This document shows positions 24,309 to 32,719 of a stretch of DNA of 64,000 bases, piece by piece. Each line of letters opens with the position of its first letter. The stretch's first letter is position 1. The notes under the pieces are model-generated. The model was given only the letters and a program-made list of their open reading frames with translations. It made no database searches and was not told where the DNA came from. A program made the position numbers and the translations under genes. Source of the DNA: Acidimicrobiales bacterium (GTDB lineage: Bacteria; Actinomycetota; Acidimicrobiia; Acidimicrobiales; Palsa-688); the NCBI GenBank assembly GCA_035533095.1, contig DATLUM010000054.1, positions 62,001 to 126,000 of the forward strand, in the 5' to 3' direction.

Positions 24309-25065
24309 AGTCAACGGTCCCGCTCGCCGTCTTGTACCCCATCGTGAACGTGTGAGAACCGGCCGGGATTCCCGTCCAAAAGTTGGAGTTCCCGGCGAAC
24401 ACTTGAGCCCCGGACGTGGCCGAGCACGACATCAGGTAAAAGTCATACCAAGTGCCTCCGTCGAGTTGCACCCCCACGACCCCTTCGACGTTCGCCCCTC
24501 CGGTCGCGATATCTGCGTGCACCTGGACGAGCGCGGTGGTCGACGGGCCGATCACCGCTGTGATCGTGTTCGTCCCACCGAAGGCAGTGTAGGCGGTGTT
24601 CGTCGCACCGGTCACGCCGGTCGGCGCGATGCCGATGAAGCCGCCGACCTGCTGAAGAGTACCCGGAGTGCTGCCGGTCGACGGAGCGACACCTAACCCG
24701 TAGATCGCCGGTGATGTGTTCAGTTCTCCGAGGCGAGCCTCCTCGTTTCCCGCGGTGTCGTAAACATGGAGACCCTGGTAGTCGATCTCCAAGCGCAGCA
24801 CGCCCGAAGCCGGATCGAAGAACTTGAGTGCCACGTTCCCCGCGGCGTCCTCGCCGAAGAACGCCAACTGGCCTCCGGGGTTCGGCGCCACCAACTGCAT
24901 GCCATATTCGGCAGGGTTCGACCCTGGGATCAAACCGAAGTTCATGATCGGGAGACCGTTGCCGTTCGACAACGTCATCTGCTGCTGCGTTTCGAGTGCA
25001 CGAATGCGTTGAGCGAGCCCGCGGATGATCGCGCCGAGGCTGCCGTCGCCATAAACACCTGGCAT
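24274..25065 (-). CDS. Phage minor tail / receptor-binding-like protein
   Basis: 263 residues, last gene of the late-type minus-strand operon. Short N-terminal coiled coil (AIIRGLAQRIRALETQQQ), then beta-rich repeats of the kind seen in actinophage minor tail proteins: GQLAFFGEDAAGNVALKFFD, LRLEIDYQGLHVYD, EEARLGEL. The C-terminal half is Gly/Thr-rich and resembles a carbohydrate-binding-like beta sandwich. It is the only structural-looking gene in the element and could redirect host range of a helper particle, which is speculation. Confidence 0.62.
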   Translation of the reverse strand: MPGVYGDGSLGAIIRGLAQRIRALETQQQMTLSNGNGLPIMNFGLIPGSNPAEYGMQLVAPNPGGQLAFFGEDAAGNVALKFFDPASGVLRLEIDYQGLHVYDTAGNEEARLGELNTSPAIYGLGVAPSTGSTPGTLQQVGGFIGIAPTGVTGATNTAYTAFGGTNTITAVIGPSTTALVQVHADIATGGANVEGVVGVQLDGGTWYDFYLMSCSATSGAQVFAGNSNFWTGIPAGSHTFTMGYKTASGTVDFNDPLLIVQPL

Positions 25066-25068
25066 TTG

Positions 25069-25335
25069 TCAGAACTCCTTTTCAGTGGCGAAGCTGGCCG
25101 CTTCGCCTGCTAGACGGTCGATGACGTTGGCGACCGGTTCCATTTTCAGGTCGCTCAGCGCGAACGCGTACGAGGCGGCGACAGTGGCCAGGGCCGTGAT
25201 CGTCTCGCGGGCGTCGTCGCCTCTCAGGATCTCGTCGGCAAGTGCCATGACACCGTTCATGTCGTCCGCGACAACGAGGGCGACCATCGCGGCGGCCGCC
25301 GCGTAGCCGGCGCCCTCGTGGTGGTTCGTGCTCAC
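25069..25335 (-). CDS. Small acidic element protein
   Basis: 88 residues, Ala-rich helices (GYAAAAAMVALVVADDMNGVMALADEIL). GTG start overlapping the stop of the terminase nuclease gene. Position after the terminase suggests a packaging or head accessory, but nothing in the sequence shows it. Confidence 0.6.
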   Translation of the reverse strand: MSTNHHEGAGYAAAAAMVALVVADDMNGVMALADEILRGDDARETITALATVAASYAFALSDLKMEPVANVIDRLAGEAASFATEKEF

Positions 25336-25991
25336 AATGCAACTCCTTCGCTTTCTGTTCGGCGGCCTATGTCGGCGCGCATCATGTCCACGAACGCGGC
25401 GGCCGGGCCGGCGCCGCGCTCCGCTCCCCACACGCCCAACGCCAACGCCGTAACAAGGTCGTCGTGCGCGCCGCGCCCCTCGTACTTCGGGCGGCCAGTG
25501 GCCGACATCTCGTAACTGAACGCGCGCATCTCCTTGCCCAACTCTTTCGCCAACGTCAGGTCTGGCGCGGCGTGAAGCCGGCGGGTCGACAGGGCGACTT
25601 CCAAGCATCCGACAAGGTCGGTTTTCGGCACGGCGAAGTCCTGACCGTTCCTCGTCACCGTGGCGCCGGGAGTGATCGTGACACCGTTGACCGGGAACGG
25701 GCAGCCCTGGCGGAGCAGGTCGAGGACAGGGCGGCCCACGCCGGTAGCGTCGACGAACAACACTGGCCTTTCGTCGCAGTCCAAGGTCTCGGCGAACGCC
25801 GTGATCATCTCCGCCTGCTGCGGGTATGGGATCCCGGGCCGCAACCGGTCCAAGGCGATCAGATCGTGCTCTAGGGGCCGACGTTTGCGGCCCTTGGCGT
25901 TCTCGACCGGTTCCCCACGCCACGACGCCACAGCGGCGAGAGCGGTACGGTCCCGGGCCTGGGCGAGGTCGATTCCGATCGACAAGCTCAT
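25332..25991 (-). CDS. Terminase large subunit, nuclease domain (separate gene)
   Basis: 219 residues with the RNase H-like nuclease fold of TerL. The three acidic metal sites are visible: D8 in SIGIDLAQ, D81 in LFVDATGVGRPVLDLL and D177/D178 in GAHDDLVTALALGVW. There is no ATPase motor in this chain. ATG overlaps the stop of the ATPase gene (ATGA), so both chains are made together and should act as one packaging enzyme. In most phages these two domains are one protein. Confidence 0.85.
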   Translation of the reverse strand: MSLSIGIDLAQARDRTALAAVASWRGEPVENAKGRKRRPLEHDLIALDRLRPGIPYPQQAEMITAFAETLDCDERPVLFVDATGVGRPVLDLLRQGCPFPVNGVTITPGATVTRNGQDFAVPKTDLVGCLEVALSTRRLHAAPDLTLAKELGKEMRAFSYEMSATGRPKYEGRGAHDDLVTALALGVWGAERGAGPAAAFVDMMRADIGRRTESEGVAL

Positions 25992-26917
25992 GGTCTTGTC
26001 GCCCCGCAACCGAACGCACAGAAGTGCGGTGGTTCTGGGCGCCAACGGTGCTGACAGAGCTTCTGCTCACGTTCACGCATCCGCTCACCACGGCCCTGAG
26101 CCGCCTGCAGGCTCCGCACATGGCGCCGGAAGGCACGCATGCCGGGATCGACTGGCTGGGCCGGCCGGGGGGCAGCAGGGGCCGCTGGGTGCGCTCTGGC
26201 CGCGAACAGGGCGGCCACGTCGGCGTCTCGGAACGCTGCGCCGGCCGAATCAATGAACGAGCACATGTACTCCGCGGAGAACGCGGCCTCACCTAGCCGT
26301 TCCCGTTCCTCGTCCAGGAACTCGGGGGCGATGCGCGGGCATTCCGTCGCCGGGATGGTGACGTGCTCCCAACGGTCGGAAAGGGTCGCCTCGTACCACC
26401 AGCCGCGCCTGCCCGCGGGGGTCGACATGGCGACAAGGCGGCCACCCGAAACGGCGAGCATCGGGGAGACGGACTGATACAGGGCGTCAGGGACGTAGGC
26501 GGCCTCGTCCACGAGCAGAAGGTCGACGGTGTAACCGCGGATGCCGCCCTCGGATGCTGGGAGCGAAATGACCCGGCTGCCGTTCTCCAAGCGCAACATG
26601 TGAACGTTCTCCTGGAGCGCGTCGACCGGCTTGCCGAGCAACCGGTAGAAAGCCGTGATCTTCAGGAAAAGCTCGTTCGACTGGCGCTCCGAGGGACTGA
26701 CGATCAGCACCGTGGCATTCGGCTTGAACAACGCCGCGTGCAGTGCAGCAATAGACGTGACAGTCGACTTTCCTACCTGGCGCGAACAGTTGAGATGCAT
26801 CCGGGGCGCGGTCGAGCGCAGCACCCGGGCTTGCCAAGGGTCGGGGGAGAACTTGAGTTGTTTCGCGAGCCGTACCGGGTCGGCTGCGCCGGCGAGCCAC
26901 GCCGTCAACTTGCTCAT
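25988..26917 (-). CDS. Terminase large subunit, ATPase domain with zinc-finger-like tail
   Basis: 309 residues. Walker A-like CSRQVGKST (44-52), Walker B VDLLLVDEAAY (131-141), coupling motif LVAMSTPAG (161-169) and the EYMCSFIDSAGAAF segment (216-229) that normally leads into the nuclease domain. Instead there is a Pro/Ala linker and a C-terminal C288-x-H290...C300-x3-C304 cluster resembling small phage zinc ribbons. The nuclease is supplied by the next gene. It powers DNA translocation into a procapsid. Confidence 0.88.
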   Translation of the reverse strand: MSKLTAWLAGAADPVRLAKQLKFSPDPWQARVLRSTAPRMHLNCSRQVGKSTVTSIAALHAALFKPNATVLIVSPSERQSNELFLKITAFYRLLGKPVDALQENVHMLRLENGSRVISLPASEGGIRGYTVDLLLVDEAAYVPDALYQSVSPMLAVSGGRLVAMSTPAGRRGWWYEATLSDRWEHVTIPATECPRIAPEFLDEERERLGEAAFSAEYMCSFIDSAGAAFRDADVAALFAARAHPAAPAAPRPAQPVDPGMRAFRRHVRSLQAAQGRGERMREREQKLCQHRWRPEPPHFCAFGCGATRP

Positions 26918-27441
26918 GATGAGGGGTCTCCTTCGGGTAGTGCGTCGATGGCGTCGAGCGCGTCAGCGATCGCGATCCGCGCGTCCGGGTAGCGTTCCGT
27001 GGCCCCAAGGATCGCGGCCACCGCCTGCGCGAACTCCGGCGTGGTAAGGACATTCACCGTTGTGAACGTCGGGCGCTCGTCCAGTTCACCGCGTAGTCGG
27101 GCGATCAGCTCCAAGCTCTGCCTGATCTCGCGCGCGACGTTGCTGCCACCGGTCAGCGCGCCCTTCTCCTCAGCGAGTGTCAGCAGACTTTCGAGACGGC
27201 CAACGAGCGATTCGACGCGGTCCACGACCGAATCGAACGCCTGACGCGCAGAGTCGGTCCCGAACCGTTCGACAGCGACCTTCGCCAACGCCGGCGAAAG
27301 ATGGTTCGACTTGTGACGGCGGAGGGCGTCCTCGCTAAGCCGGTGCCTGCGTGCGATCGCGGCAGGGCTCTCACCGCCGGCCAGTTCGCTGTCGACGCGG
27401 TCACGGGCGGGCAACGTACACACGGTGCAGGTGCGGGCCAC
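26914..27441 (-). CDS. Small terminase-like DNA-binding protein
   Basis: 175 residues. N-terminal CTVCTLPARDRVDSELAGGE, then a helix-turn-helix (SPAAIARRHRLSEDALRRHKSNH), a central coiled coil and a C-terminal helical region. Position immediately before the large terminase and the domain order HTH-oligomerisation-tail match TerS, which recognises the packaging site. The assignment is by context and architecture. Confidence 0.72.
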   Translation of the reverse strand: MARTCTVCTLPARDRVDSELAGGESPAAIARRHRLSEDALRRHKSNHLSPALAKVAVERFGTDSARQAFDSVVDRVESLVGRLESLLTLAEEKGALTGGSNVAREIRQSLELIARLRGELDERPTFTTVNVLTTPEFAQAVAAILGATERYPDARIAIADALDAIDALPEGDPSS

Positions 27442-27861
27442 CTAGAACGGCTCCTCTTCGACCGGCGTCGGGGCGCGGCGTTCGACCCGCTGCACTTCGA
27501 CAGCGGCGAACCTCAGGTCCGGTCCGATCCCGTCGGCGACGATCTTCTTGGTGCTTCGTTCGACGCCGTCCCGGTCTTTCCAGTGTTCGACCTCGCCCTT
27601 GCCGACGACCACGACCCGGTCACCCTTCTGCAACGACCGGGCGACGTGCTCCGCGAGGGTGCCGAACGCGACGACCTCGTAGAAGACCGTCTCGGCCTCG
27701 GGCTCGCCCTTCGGGACGTGCGGTCGGTGGGCAAGACCGACGCGTGCAAACGCGGTACCGGTCTTGCCGAACCGCAGTTCAGGGTGGCTACTGAGGTTGC
27801 CGATCCTCGCCACCGGTGTCGCGGTATCCGGGGCCGTCACGAGACGATCCGCCTCTTCCAC
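27442..27861 (-). CDS. ssb: Single-stranded DNA-binding protein
   Basis: 139 residues, one OB fold: ARIGNLSSHPELRFGKTGTAFARVGLA, FYEVVAFGTLAEHVARSLQKGDRVVVVGKGEVEHW. The acidic C-terminal tip ends EEEPF, close to the DDDIPF tip of bacterial SSB that recruits partners. Probably coats replication intermediates of the element. It overlaps the upstream gene by 25 bases. Confidence 0.9.
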   Translation of the reverse strand: MEEADRLVTAPDTATPVARIGNLSSHPELRFGKTGTAFARVGLAHRPHVPKGEPEAETVFYEVVAFGTLAEHVARSLQKGDRVVVVGKGEVEHWKDRDGVERSTKKIVADGIGPDLRFAAVEVQRVERRAPTPVEEEPF

Positions 27862-28376
27862 ATCGCGAAGGACGTGGTGCCGCCCTGGTTGCGGTAGTGA
27901 CGGAACCCGACCTGTAGCGCCGTGGTGACGTCGTCAGCGACCGCTAGGGCGTCGCGGGTCCGCTTCAGGGACTTTCGAACCGCTCGGCCCTCAATCGCGG
28001 CCGGCGAAGTTAGCGCGGCGGCCTTCTTTGCCCGGCGAAGCTGCTTAACGGCCTTCTTGGCCTGCTTGTCGCGTGCCCGGGCGCGGTCAGTGGCGGTGAC
28101 CTTGACAAGTCGGTCCTGCGCTGATTGCAGGTCGGCTCGAAGCGTCTTGAGAACGTCGGGGTCGGCCTCCTGCGCGTCCCTCCATCGCCGATAGGCGTCG
28201 AGCAACGGGCTGGAAGTGTCCATGCCGCTCTTTACGGCGTTGATCCTCGACGTGTCGCCGATGGTCATGCGGTCGCGGCCGATCGTGGACGCTCCGCCGG
28301 AGATGTCGACACCGCGAAGGGTGCCGGCGATGCGCTCCGCTCGCTGATCGGGATGCGAAGGATCCGGGCGGGCCAT
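27837..28376 (-). CDS. Basic helical element protein
   Basis: 179 residues, very rich in Lys/Arg/Ala (RARARDKQAKKAVKQLRRAKKAA), long helices. ATGA overlap with the upstream gene. Could bind nucleic acid or scaffold assembly. No family recognised. Confidence 0.65.
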   Translation of the reverse strand: MARPDPSHPDQRAERIAGTLRGVDISGGASTIGRDRMTIGDTSRINAVKSGMDTSSPLLDAYRRWRDAQEADPDVLKTLRADLQSAQDRLVKVTATDRARARDKQAKKAVKQLRRAKKAAALTSPAAIEGRAVRKSLKRTRDALAVADDVTTALQVGFRHYRNQGGTTSFAMWKRRIVS

Positions 28377-28810
28377 CAGATACCCCCAACCGCGGGGTCG
28401 CTGCCGAGCGGGCCGGCGGGCGACGTGGACCCGTCGAACAGTTTCGTCACACCCGGCGGGAGATCCCGGCCCGACTTTCCGGCCCGACCGTTCTCCGCGA
28501 GGACCATTCGCATCGAGCCGAGTTCGCGGCGAGCTTCGCGAAGCTCCCACCCGCCGGCGTCACCGGCCTTGACGGCCTTCTCGAGCCGGGCGACCTTGCG
28601 CTCCAAGGGCTCGATTGCGGCACGGATCGCGGCGCGAGGGCCGGTTTCGGCGAAGGCGGACTTGATAACGGAGTCTTGAGACATGGGTTCTTCCTTTGGC
28701 GTGAGGGCCGCGGTGATCCACGGCCTCGGGGTGGGTTGGCTCCGGACCTCGTCGACGGTCGGGTCGGCGAGAGACTTGGTCAGAAGAAGCGGGAAGGACT
28801 CGGGCATCAC
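28376..28810 (-). CDS. Element protein with central coiled coil
   Basis: 144 residues from a GTG overlapping the previous stop; an ATG at 28684 with AGGAAG upstream would give a 102-residue version starting MSQDSV. The C-terminal part has heptads (IEPLERKVARLEKAVKAG) and a Gly/Pro tail. The longer form fills what would otherwise be a 120-base gap in a packed operon. Confidence 0.6.
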   Translation of the reverse strand: MMPESFPLLLTKSLADPTVDEVRSQPTPRPWITAALTPKEEPMSQDSVIKSAFAETGPRAAIRAAIEPLERKVARLEKAVKAGDAGGWELREARRELGSMRMVLAENGRAGKSGRDLPPGVTKLFDGSTSPAGPLGSDPAVGGI

Positions 28811-29217
28811 GCGCGTCCCGTCAGGTGCGGTGAGAACTGGGGCCCGAGCGCGTGGGCCGCGGCTTGGCGCAGAGGCTCCACCAGGTCCCGGCAGGCGTTC
28901 ACCCGGATCTGCGCGGCGATAGCAGCCTCCGCGTCGCCGGCCACGAACGCGCCGTGCCGGTCACCTTCAGCGCGCCGCTGGGCATCCAGGATCGCCGCGT
29001 GGAGACCGGTCCAGAAGTCCCGGTCGGCCGCCTTCTGTTTCCTGGCCTCCTCGGCACGGGCATGAAGCTCCTTCTGCCCTTCGATCGAGCGCCGTTGCCG
29101 GTCCTCTTCGGCACGTTGCCGAGCCTGGACGTTCGCGGGAAGCTCGGTCGGCTGCACGCGACGCTCCTCCCGGTACTCGATCAGCGGATGGCGGCGATTA
29201 GTTCCCCACGTGGGCAT
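28807..29217 (-). CDS. Charged coiled-coil element protein
   Basis: 136 residues; long charged helix (RQRAEEDRQRRSIEGQKELH, ARAEEARKQKAADRDFW) then helical C-terminus. ATG at 29217 within TAATG overlap with the upstream small gene, preceded by AAAGGAA. Function unknown. Confidence 0.65.
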   Translation of the reverse strand: MPTWGTNRRHPLIEYREERRVQPTELPANVQARQRAEEDRQRRSIEGQKELHARAEEARKQKAADRDFWTGLHAAILDAQRRAEGDRHGAFVAGDAEAAIAAQIRVNACRDLVEPLRQAAAHALGPQFSPHLTGRA

Positions 29218-29369
29218 TAGATGGTTCCTTTCTGTGACACCGCGGCGATCGCAGTCACGTCGCGGCGCTTCGACGCATCCGACTGCAATCGACGACGACG
29301 GCGCGCCGCACGCGACAACGGACGTTGACCCGTGGACGCCGGCTTTCGATGCGAATGTGACCGGGCCAA
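29217..29369 (-). CDS. 50-residue very basic element protein
   Basis: TTG start after AAGGAG. Product begins MARSHSHRKPASTGQRPLSR and contains five Arg in a row; probably DNA-binding. TAATG overlap links it to the next gene. First recognisable gene of the late-type operon. Confidence 0.55.
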   Translation of the reverse strand: MARSHSHRKPASTGQRPLSRAARRRRRLQSDASKRRDVTAIAAVSQKGTI

Positions 29370-30144
29370 GATGAACTCTCCTTGTGCTTCGTGGATTGCG
29401 AAAATGGGTCCAGCCGGGGACGGGGTGCCGAGCTGAGACACACCCGCCCGCGGCCGGACCAGAACGCGCTGGGGGATCGTCGGCCGGAGATAGTGGCCTC
29501 CTCGCCCATCGGCGCGGCACACGGCTGATGAAGACCGCGGCGTTGTCCGTTGACGCACTGAAAGAAAGAGGGGTTGCTCGGCCGGCGTCGGGTGGAGTTA
29601 AGACCCGAGCACCGGCCCGCCCCCGAAAGGGCGAACGACGGCTGACAAGACCGTCGCGAGCGGCCCGGGTAACGCGGCCGGCAGTGGGAGGGCGACCGCG
29701 CACCCAGGGAAGTTGTGATGTTGCGATTGGCCCAGCGACCAAGCGACCACCAGGGCAGAAGTCGAAGGGACCTGAAGTGCCCTTTGTCCCCCCTTGCCCG
29801 AAACGCAGGTTTGGGGGTGATAACGCCGGGATAGCGCTGCCGATATCGCGGCGCGTGATCGGGTCGGCTGATCGGCGTGACCAGGCCCGCTTCAGCCGAC
29901 CATCCGTGCGTTGACATCGCATTGACACGGTGCCCCTGACCTGCTCTTTTGCGGCCGTCACTTGATGTGCAGTCAAGAGGTCGGGACTGCCGGGCACCAT
30001 CGGCGCGGTGGGGTAGCGCGCGCGGGGCTGGGCGACCCTCCCTCCGAGATGGCACGAGCGCCGCGCTGGAGCGGGACCCCCTGTTCTCATCGGCTCTGTC
30101 CTGGGGTGTCGATGTCGTTGGAGTCGACACCGTGCTCTGATCAT
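29370..30144. other. Gene-poor region between replication and packaging modules
   Basis: No frame here has convincing protein character, although a minus-strand frame opens with an ATG at 30148 overlapping the ATPase stop (MNDQSTVSTPTTSTPQDRAD). Visible elements: the pair GTTGACA (29910) and ATTGACA (29921), 11 bases apart, like the att-arm repeats; and AAGGGACCTGAAGTGCCCTT near 29764, a dyad. The region probably holds the promoter of the packaging operon and perhaps the replication origin. Confidence 0.5.
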
Positions 30145-31440
30145 TCATGGCTGGCTCCTGTTGGCGCGGGTGCCGGGAGACTCCACCGACTGCTCCGACT
30201 GCGCCGACTGGGGTTCGCTTTGTCCAGTGGGTGCAGTCAGCGCTGTTAGAGCACTCTCCCCATGGCTGCTCCGACTGGGCTGCTCCGACTGTGAGAGGTC
30301 GACCAGGATGCGGTCCACGTCGTCGGGGGTGAGGGTTGGTGCGGACCAGTAGGTGCGCCTGGGGAAGCCGTGTGCGGTGGCGCCAGCACCGATCTTCTGT
30401 CGGGCACGTTTGAGGGCGTCAATGCCGTGGCCATCAGCCTTGCCGGCGTCCTTGATCTCCTTCGACGATGCGACCTTGTGCATGGTGAGGAAGTCGGAGA
30501 GCCATGCGGCTGCCTCCTGGGTCGCGCTGCGGCTGTCGTTGGACTCTGCTGCGGTGCGGAGCACGTCGTCGATGCTGCGGGAGGTCTCGCCGCGCCAGAC
30601 GAGCCGTGCCGTCCAAACCTGGCCCTCGTCTGTCTCGGCCACGACGGCGCCTTCGATGGTGAAGGTGAGGCTCGGCAGGTCGGTTCGCCCGAGGTTGTTC
30701 TTCGGCTGGCCGAGAATCCTGACCTGTTCGCTCTCGGGGTCGACGGTTACGAACAGGACCGCGCGAGCGACAGCAGCGAACGCGCGTGACGCCATGAGCA
30801 TGGTGAGCGGGTCCGTCGTGGTGGACTTGTTCAGGTGGATCAGCCCGAGCAGCGCGATCTGGCATCGGTCGGCGAGCGCGACCAACGGCTCGAGTGCCTG
30901 GCGGACGTCGGCGTCTTTGTGTGTGTCGAGGTTGGCGTCGAGGCGGCTCATCAGTGGGTCGAGCAGCACCATCGCAGCGTCAGCTTCGGTGATCAGCTTG
31001 CGGAGCTCGCCGAGGTCACCGGGAAGGTTGAGCGAACCGTGAAAGCCGGCCGAGGTGGTCACGTCGACCCGGTAAATCCGGTCCAGGTCGGCACCTGCGG
31101 CCATCAACCTGGGGACGATGGTGTGCTCCCACGAGTCCTCGGTCGCGGCCACGACCACCGATCTCGGGTCGCCGAAATAGGCGCCGGTCAGCCTCCCACG
31201 GGTTATGTCGGCCGCGATCTGATAGCAGACAGTGGACTTGCCGATACCCTCGCGGCCGCCCATCAGCGCGAGCGTCCCGAGCGCGACCCTGCCGTCCCAC
31301 AGCCAGCGGACCGGGCGCACCTTGATCGAAGACGCCGGCGTCAGCGTCAGGGCGCGGTGACCGTCCTCACCGAACGCGGCTGGCTCGTTTGGGATGGACC
31401 GGGAACCTGCCGGCAACTCAAGCCGTTCGATCGCGCTCAC
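30145..31440 (-). CDS. AAA-family replicative ATPase (RepA-like, AAA_25)
   Basis: 431 residues. Walker A GGREGIGKST (61-70), Walker B AAMVLLDPLMSR and a sensor region LGLIHLNKSTTTDP are those of RecA-fold hexameric helicases such as RSF1010 RepA. The C-terminal third has a helical DNA-binding-like part and a Ser/Gln-rich tail. Preceded by a separate DnaB-N-type protein with a 4-base overlap, so the pair may substitute for a DnaB helicase at the element's origin. Confidence 0.82.
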   Translation of the reverse strand: MSAIERLELPAGSRSIPNEPAAFGEDGHRALTLTPASSIKVRPVRWLWDGRVALGTLALMGGREGIGKSTVCYQIAADITRGRLTGAYFGDPRSVVVAATEDSWEHTIVPRLMAAGADLDRIYRVDVTTSAGFHGSLNLPGDLGELRKLITEADAAMVLLDPLMSRLDANLDTHKDADVRQALEPLVALADRCQIALLGLIHLNKSTTTDPLTMLMASRAFAAVARAVLFVTVDPESEQVRILGQPKNNLGRTDLPSLTFTIEGAVVAETDEGQVWTARLVWRGETSRSIDDVLRTAAESNDSRSATQEAAAWLSDFLTMHKVASSKEIKDAGKADGHGIDALKRARQKIGAGATAHGFPRRTYWSAPTLTPDDVDRILVDLSQSEQPSRSSHGESALTALTAPTGQSEPQSAQSEQSVESPGTRANRSQP

Positions 31441-31886
31441 GACGCCACTCCCACCAGCCGGCGGAGATCCGGGGCGAGATCGGCGACGACTTGCTCAAGG
31501 GGTTCGCCTTCGCCCAGACGGTTGAACAGATCGCGGGCCGCCGTCATCGCGCGTCTTGCGTCCGCGGCCCGTCTAACCCGGCCGGCGAGGGTACCGTTCG
31601 TGTCCCATTGCAGCGGCCGGTCGTCGACAATGCGACGAACCTGGTCGACCGCAACGCCAGCTAGCTCGGCGGCGCGAGCAATCCGGGCTTCACGCGTGTC
31701 GAGATCCGTGCCGGGCAGATCGAGCCGTCCGCACGCCTCGAAAAGTCGGCGGAGGTCTGGACGGTAAAAGTCGTCGGCGGCGACGCGCGACGCGGCCATC
31801 TGGTAGCCGCGCTCACTGTCGACGCAGCAGCCGCTCACGCCCTCCTCGGCCGTCGCGTCCTCGGGGATGTGGAGATCGGCGCCCAT
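31437..31886 (-). CDS. Stand-alone DnaB N-terminal domain-like protein
   Basis: 149 residues. HIPEDATAEEGVSGCCVDSE followed by AADDFYRPDLRRLFEACGRL matches the DnaB helicase N-terminal domain (P-x5-E-x2-V-LG; DFY-x3-H/L-x2-IF), which normally contacts primase. The helicase domain is absent here and provided by the next gene. Overlaps both neighbours (ATGA). Confidence 0.75.
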   Translation of the reverse strand: MGADLHIPEDATAEEGVSGCCVDSERGYQMAASRVAADDFYRPDLRRLFEACGRLDLPGTDLDTREARIARAAELAGVAVDQVRRIVDDRPLQWDTNGTLAGRVRRAADARRAMTAARDLFNRLGEGEPLEQVVADLAPDLRRLVGVAS

Positions 31887-32065
31887 CAGGCGACGGCCTC
31901 GCCGTGCTCATGTGCGACCGACGCCCACAGTGCGCAACGCCCGGCTACGCGTTCAAGCGAGACGATCAGGGCCGGATCCGCCGGGCAGCGCCCGTCCGCG
32001 CAGGCTGCGAGCACTCGTTGAAGGGCCTGCGCCCGAAGAAGCGCTTCGCGGGCGGAGTCGGTCAT
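31886..32065 (-). CDS. 59-residue element protein
   Basis: MTDSAREALLRAQALQRVLA opening, helical with two Cys. ATGA overlaps at both ends; part of the early operon. Not recognised. Confidence 0.6.
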   Translation of the reverse strand: MTDSAREALLRAQALQRVLAACADGRCPADPALIVSLERVAGRCALWASVAHEHGEAVA

Positions 32066-32247
32066 GCAGACTCCTGCGAGTCCATTCCGAGGGCCCGGTC
32101 CACCAGAGCCCGCGGCCACACGAGACGCCGGCCGATACGGATGGGCTCGAAGGGGCAGGTTCCGTTGCGGACGGCCTCGTAGATGCTCCAGGCCGAGACA
32201 CCCAGTAGTTCGCTCAACTGCTCGGCGGTGTAGGTCGCTGAGGGCAT
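32062..32247 (-). CDS. Helix-turn-helix excisionase/AlpA-like protein
   Basis: 61 residues from the ATG at 32247: YTAEQLSELLGVSAWSIYEA, then NGTCPFEPIRIGRRLVWPRA, the HTH_17 fold of excisionases and small regulators. It is a second candidate Xis beside the 22276-22473 gene; its place early in the lytic-type operon fits. Confidence 0.78.
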   Translation of the reverse strand: MPSATYTAEQLSELLGVSAWSIYEAVRNGTCPFEPIRIGRRLVWPRALVDRALGMDSQESA

Positions 32248-32426
32248 CAGCGGGCCCCGAACTTCTCGAAGCCGCCTCCGCAACCCCGGTGGATAAGCCG
32301 GCGGTGGCGCCGCATCGCCGGGAGAGTCACCCGGTCGACGCCACGTACCCGATCACACGTGCCCACGGCCCCGCACGTGGCGCACTGAACCAGCCAGGTC
32401 CCCTCTGTCCCGGCCTCAGGTCTCAT
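32247..32426 (-). CDS. Small zinc-finger-like element protein
   Basis: 59 residues from the ATG at 32426, with CATC and a later HRRLIHRGCGG that could close a zinc site. TGATG overlap with the HTH gene. Function unknown. Confidence 0.55.
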   Translation of the reverse strand: MRPEAGTEGTWLVQCATCGAVGTCDRVRGVDRVTLPAMRRHRRLIHRGCGGGFEKFGAR

Positions 32427-32470
32427 GTTGGGCGCCCCACTCAGCAGGGAGCCTCCGGTGGGCGTGGCCC

Positions 32471-32719
32471 TCAATCGCCGCCTCCATGATCAACACCGGC
32501 CAAGTCCGCCAGTTCGTAGATCAACTCCGCATATCGAATGGCCGCGTCGCCGCGCGGCACCCGTTTGCTGTGCTCCCACCGCCACAACGTGGACGGTGCG
32601 ACCCCAACGGCCGCTGCGGCCTCCGGAATGGTTAGCCCTGCTGCGGCCCGAATGCGGGGCCCGTGGCTGCGAGCGAGGCTCCGGGCTGCTGCCACTACTA
32701 TCGCATCGGAAGCGTTCAT
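32471..32719 (-). CDS. Cro-like helix-turn-helix regulator
   Basis: 82 residues: AAGLTIPEAAAAVGVAPSTLWRWEHSKRVPRG is an XRE-type HTH. It is the first gene of the early operon and divergent from the repressor, the classical position of Cro. No Shine-Dalgarno is seen before the ATG, so the mRNA may be nearly leaderless. Confidence 0.78.
   Translation of the reverse strand: MNASDAIVVAAARSLARSHGPRIRAAAGLTIPEAAAAVGVAPSTLWRWEHSKRVPRGDAAIRYAELIYELADLAGVDHGGGD

Noticed and set aside
29255-30148. 297-codon minus-strand frame starting MNDQSTVS
   Set aside because: The first 20 residues and the ATGA overlap look real, but the rest has no protein-like composition and overlaps a well-supported small gene; treated as gene-poor region instead.
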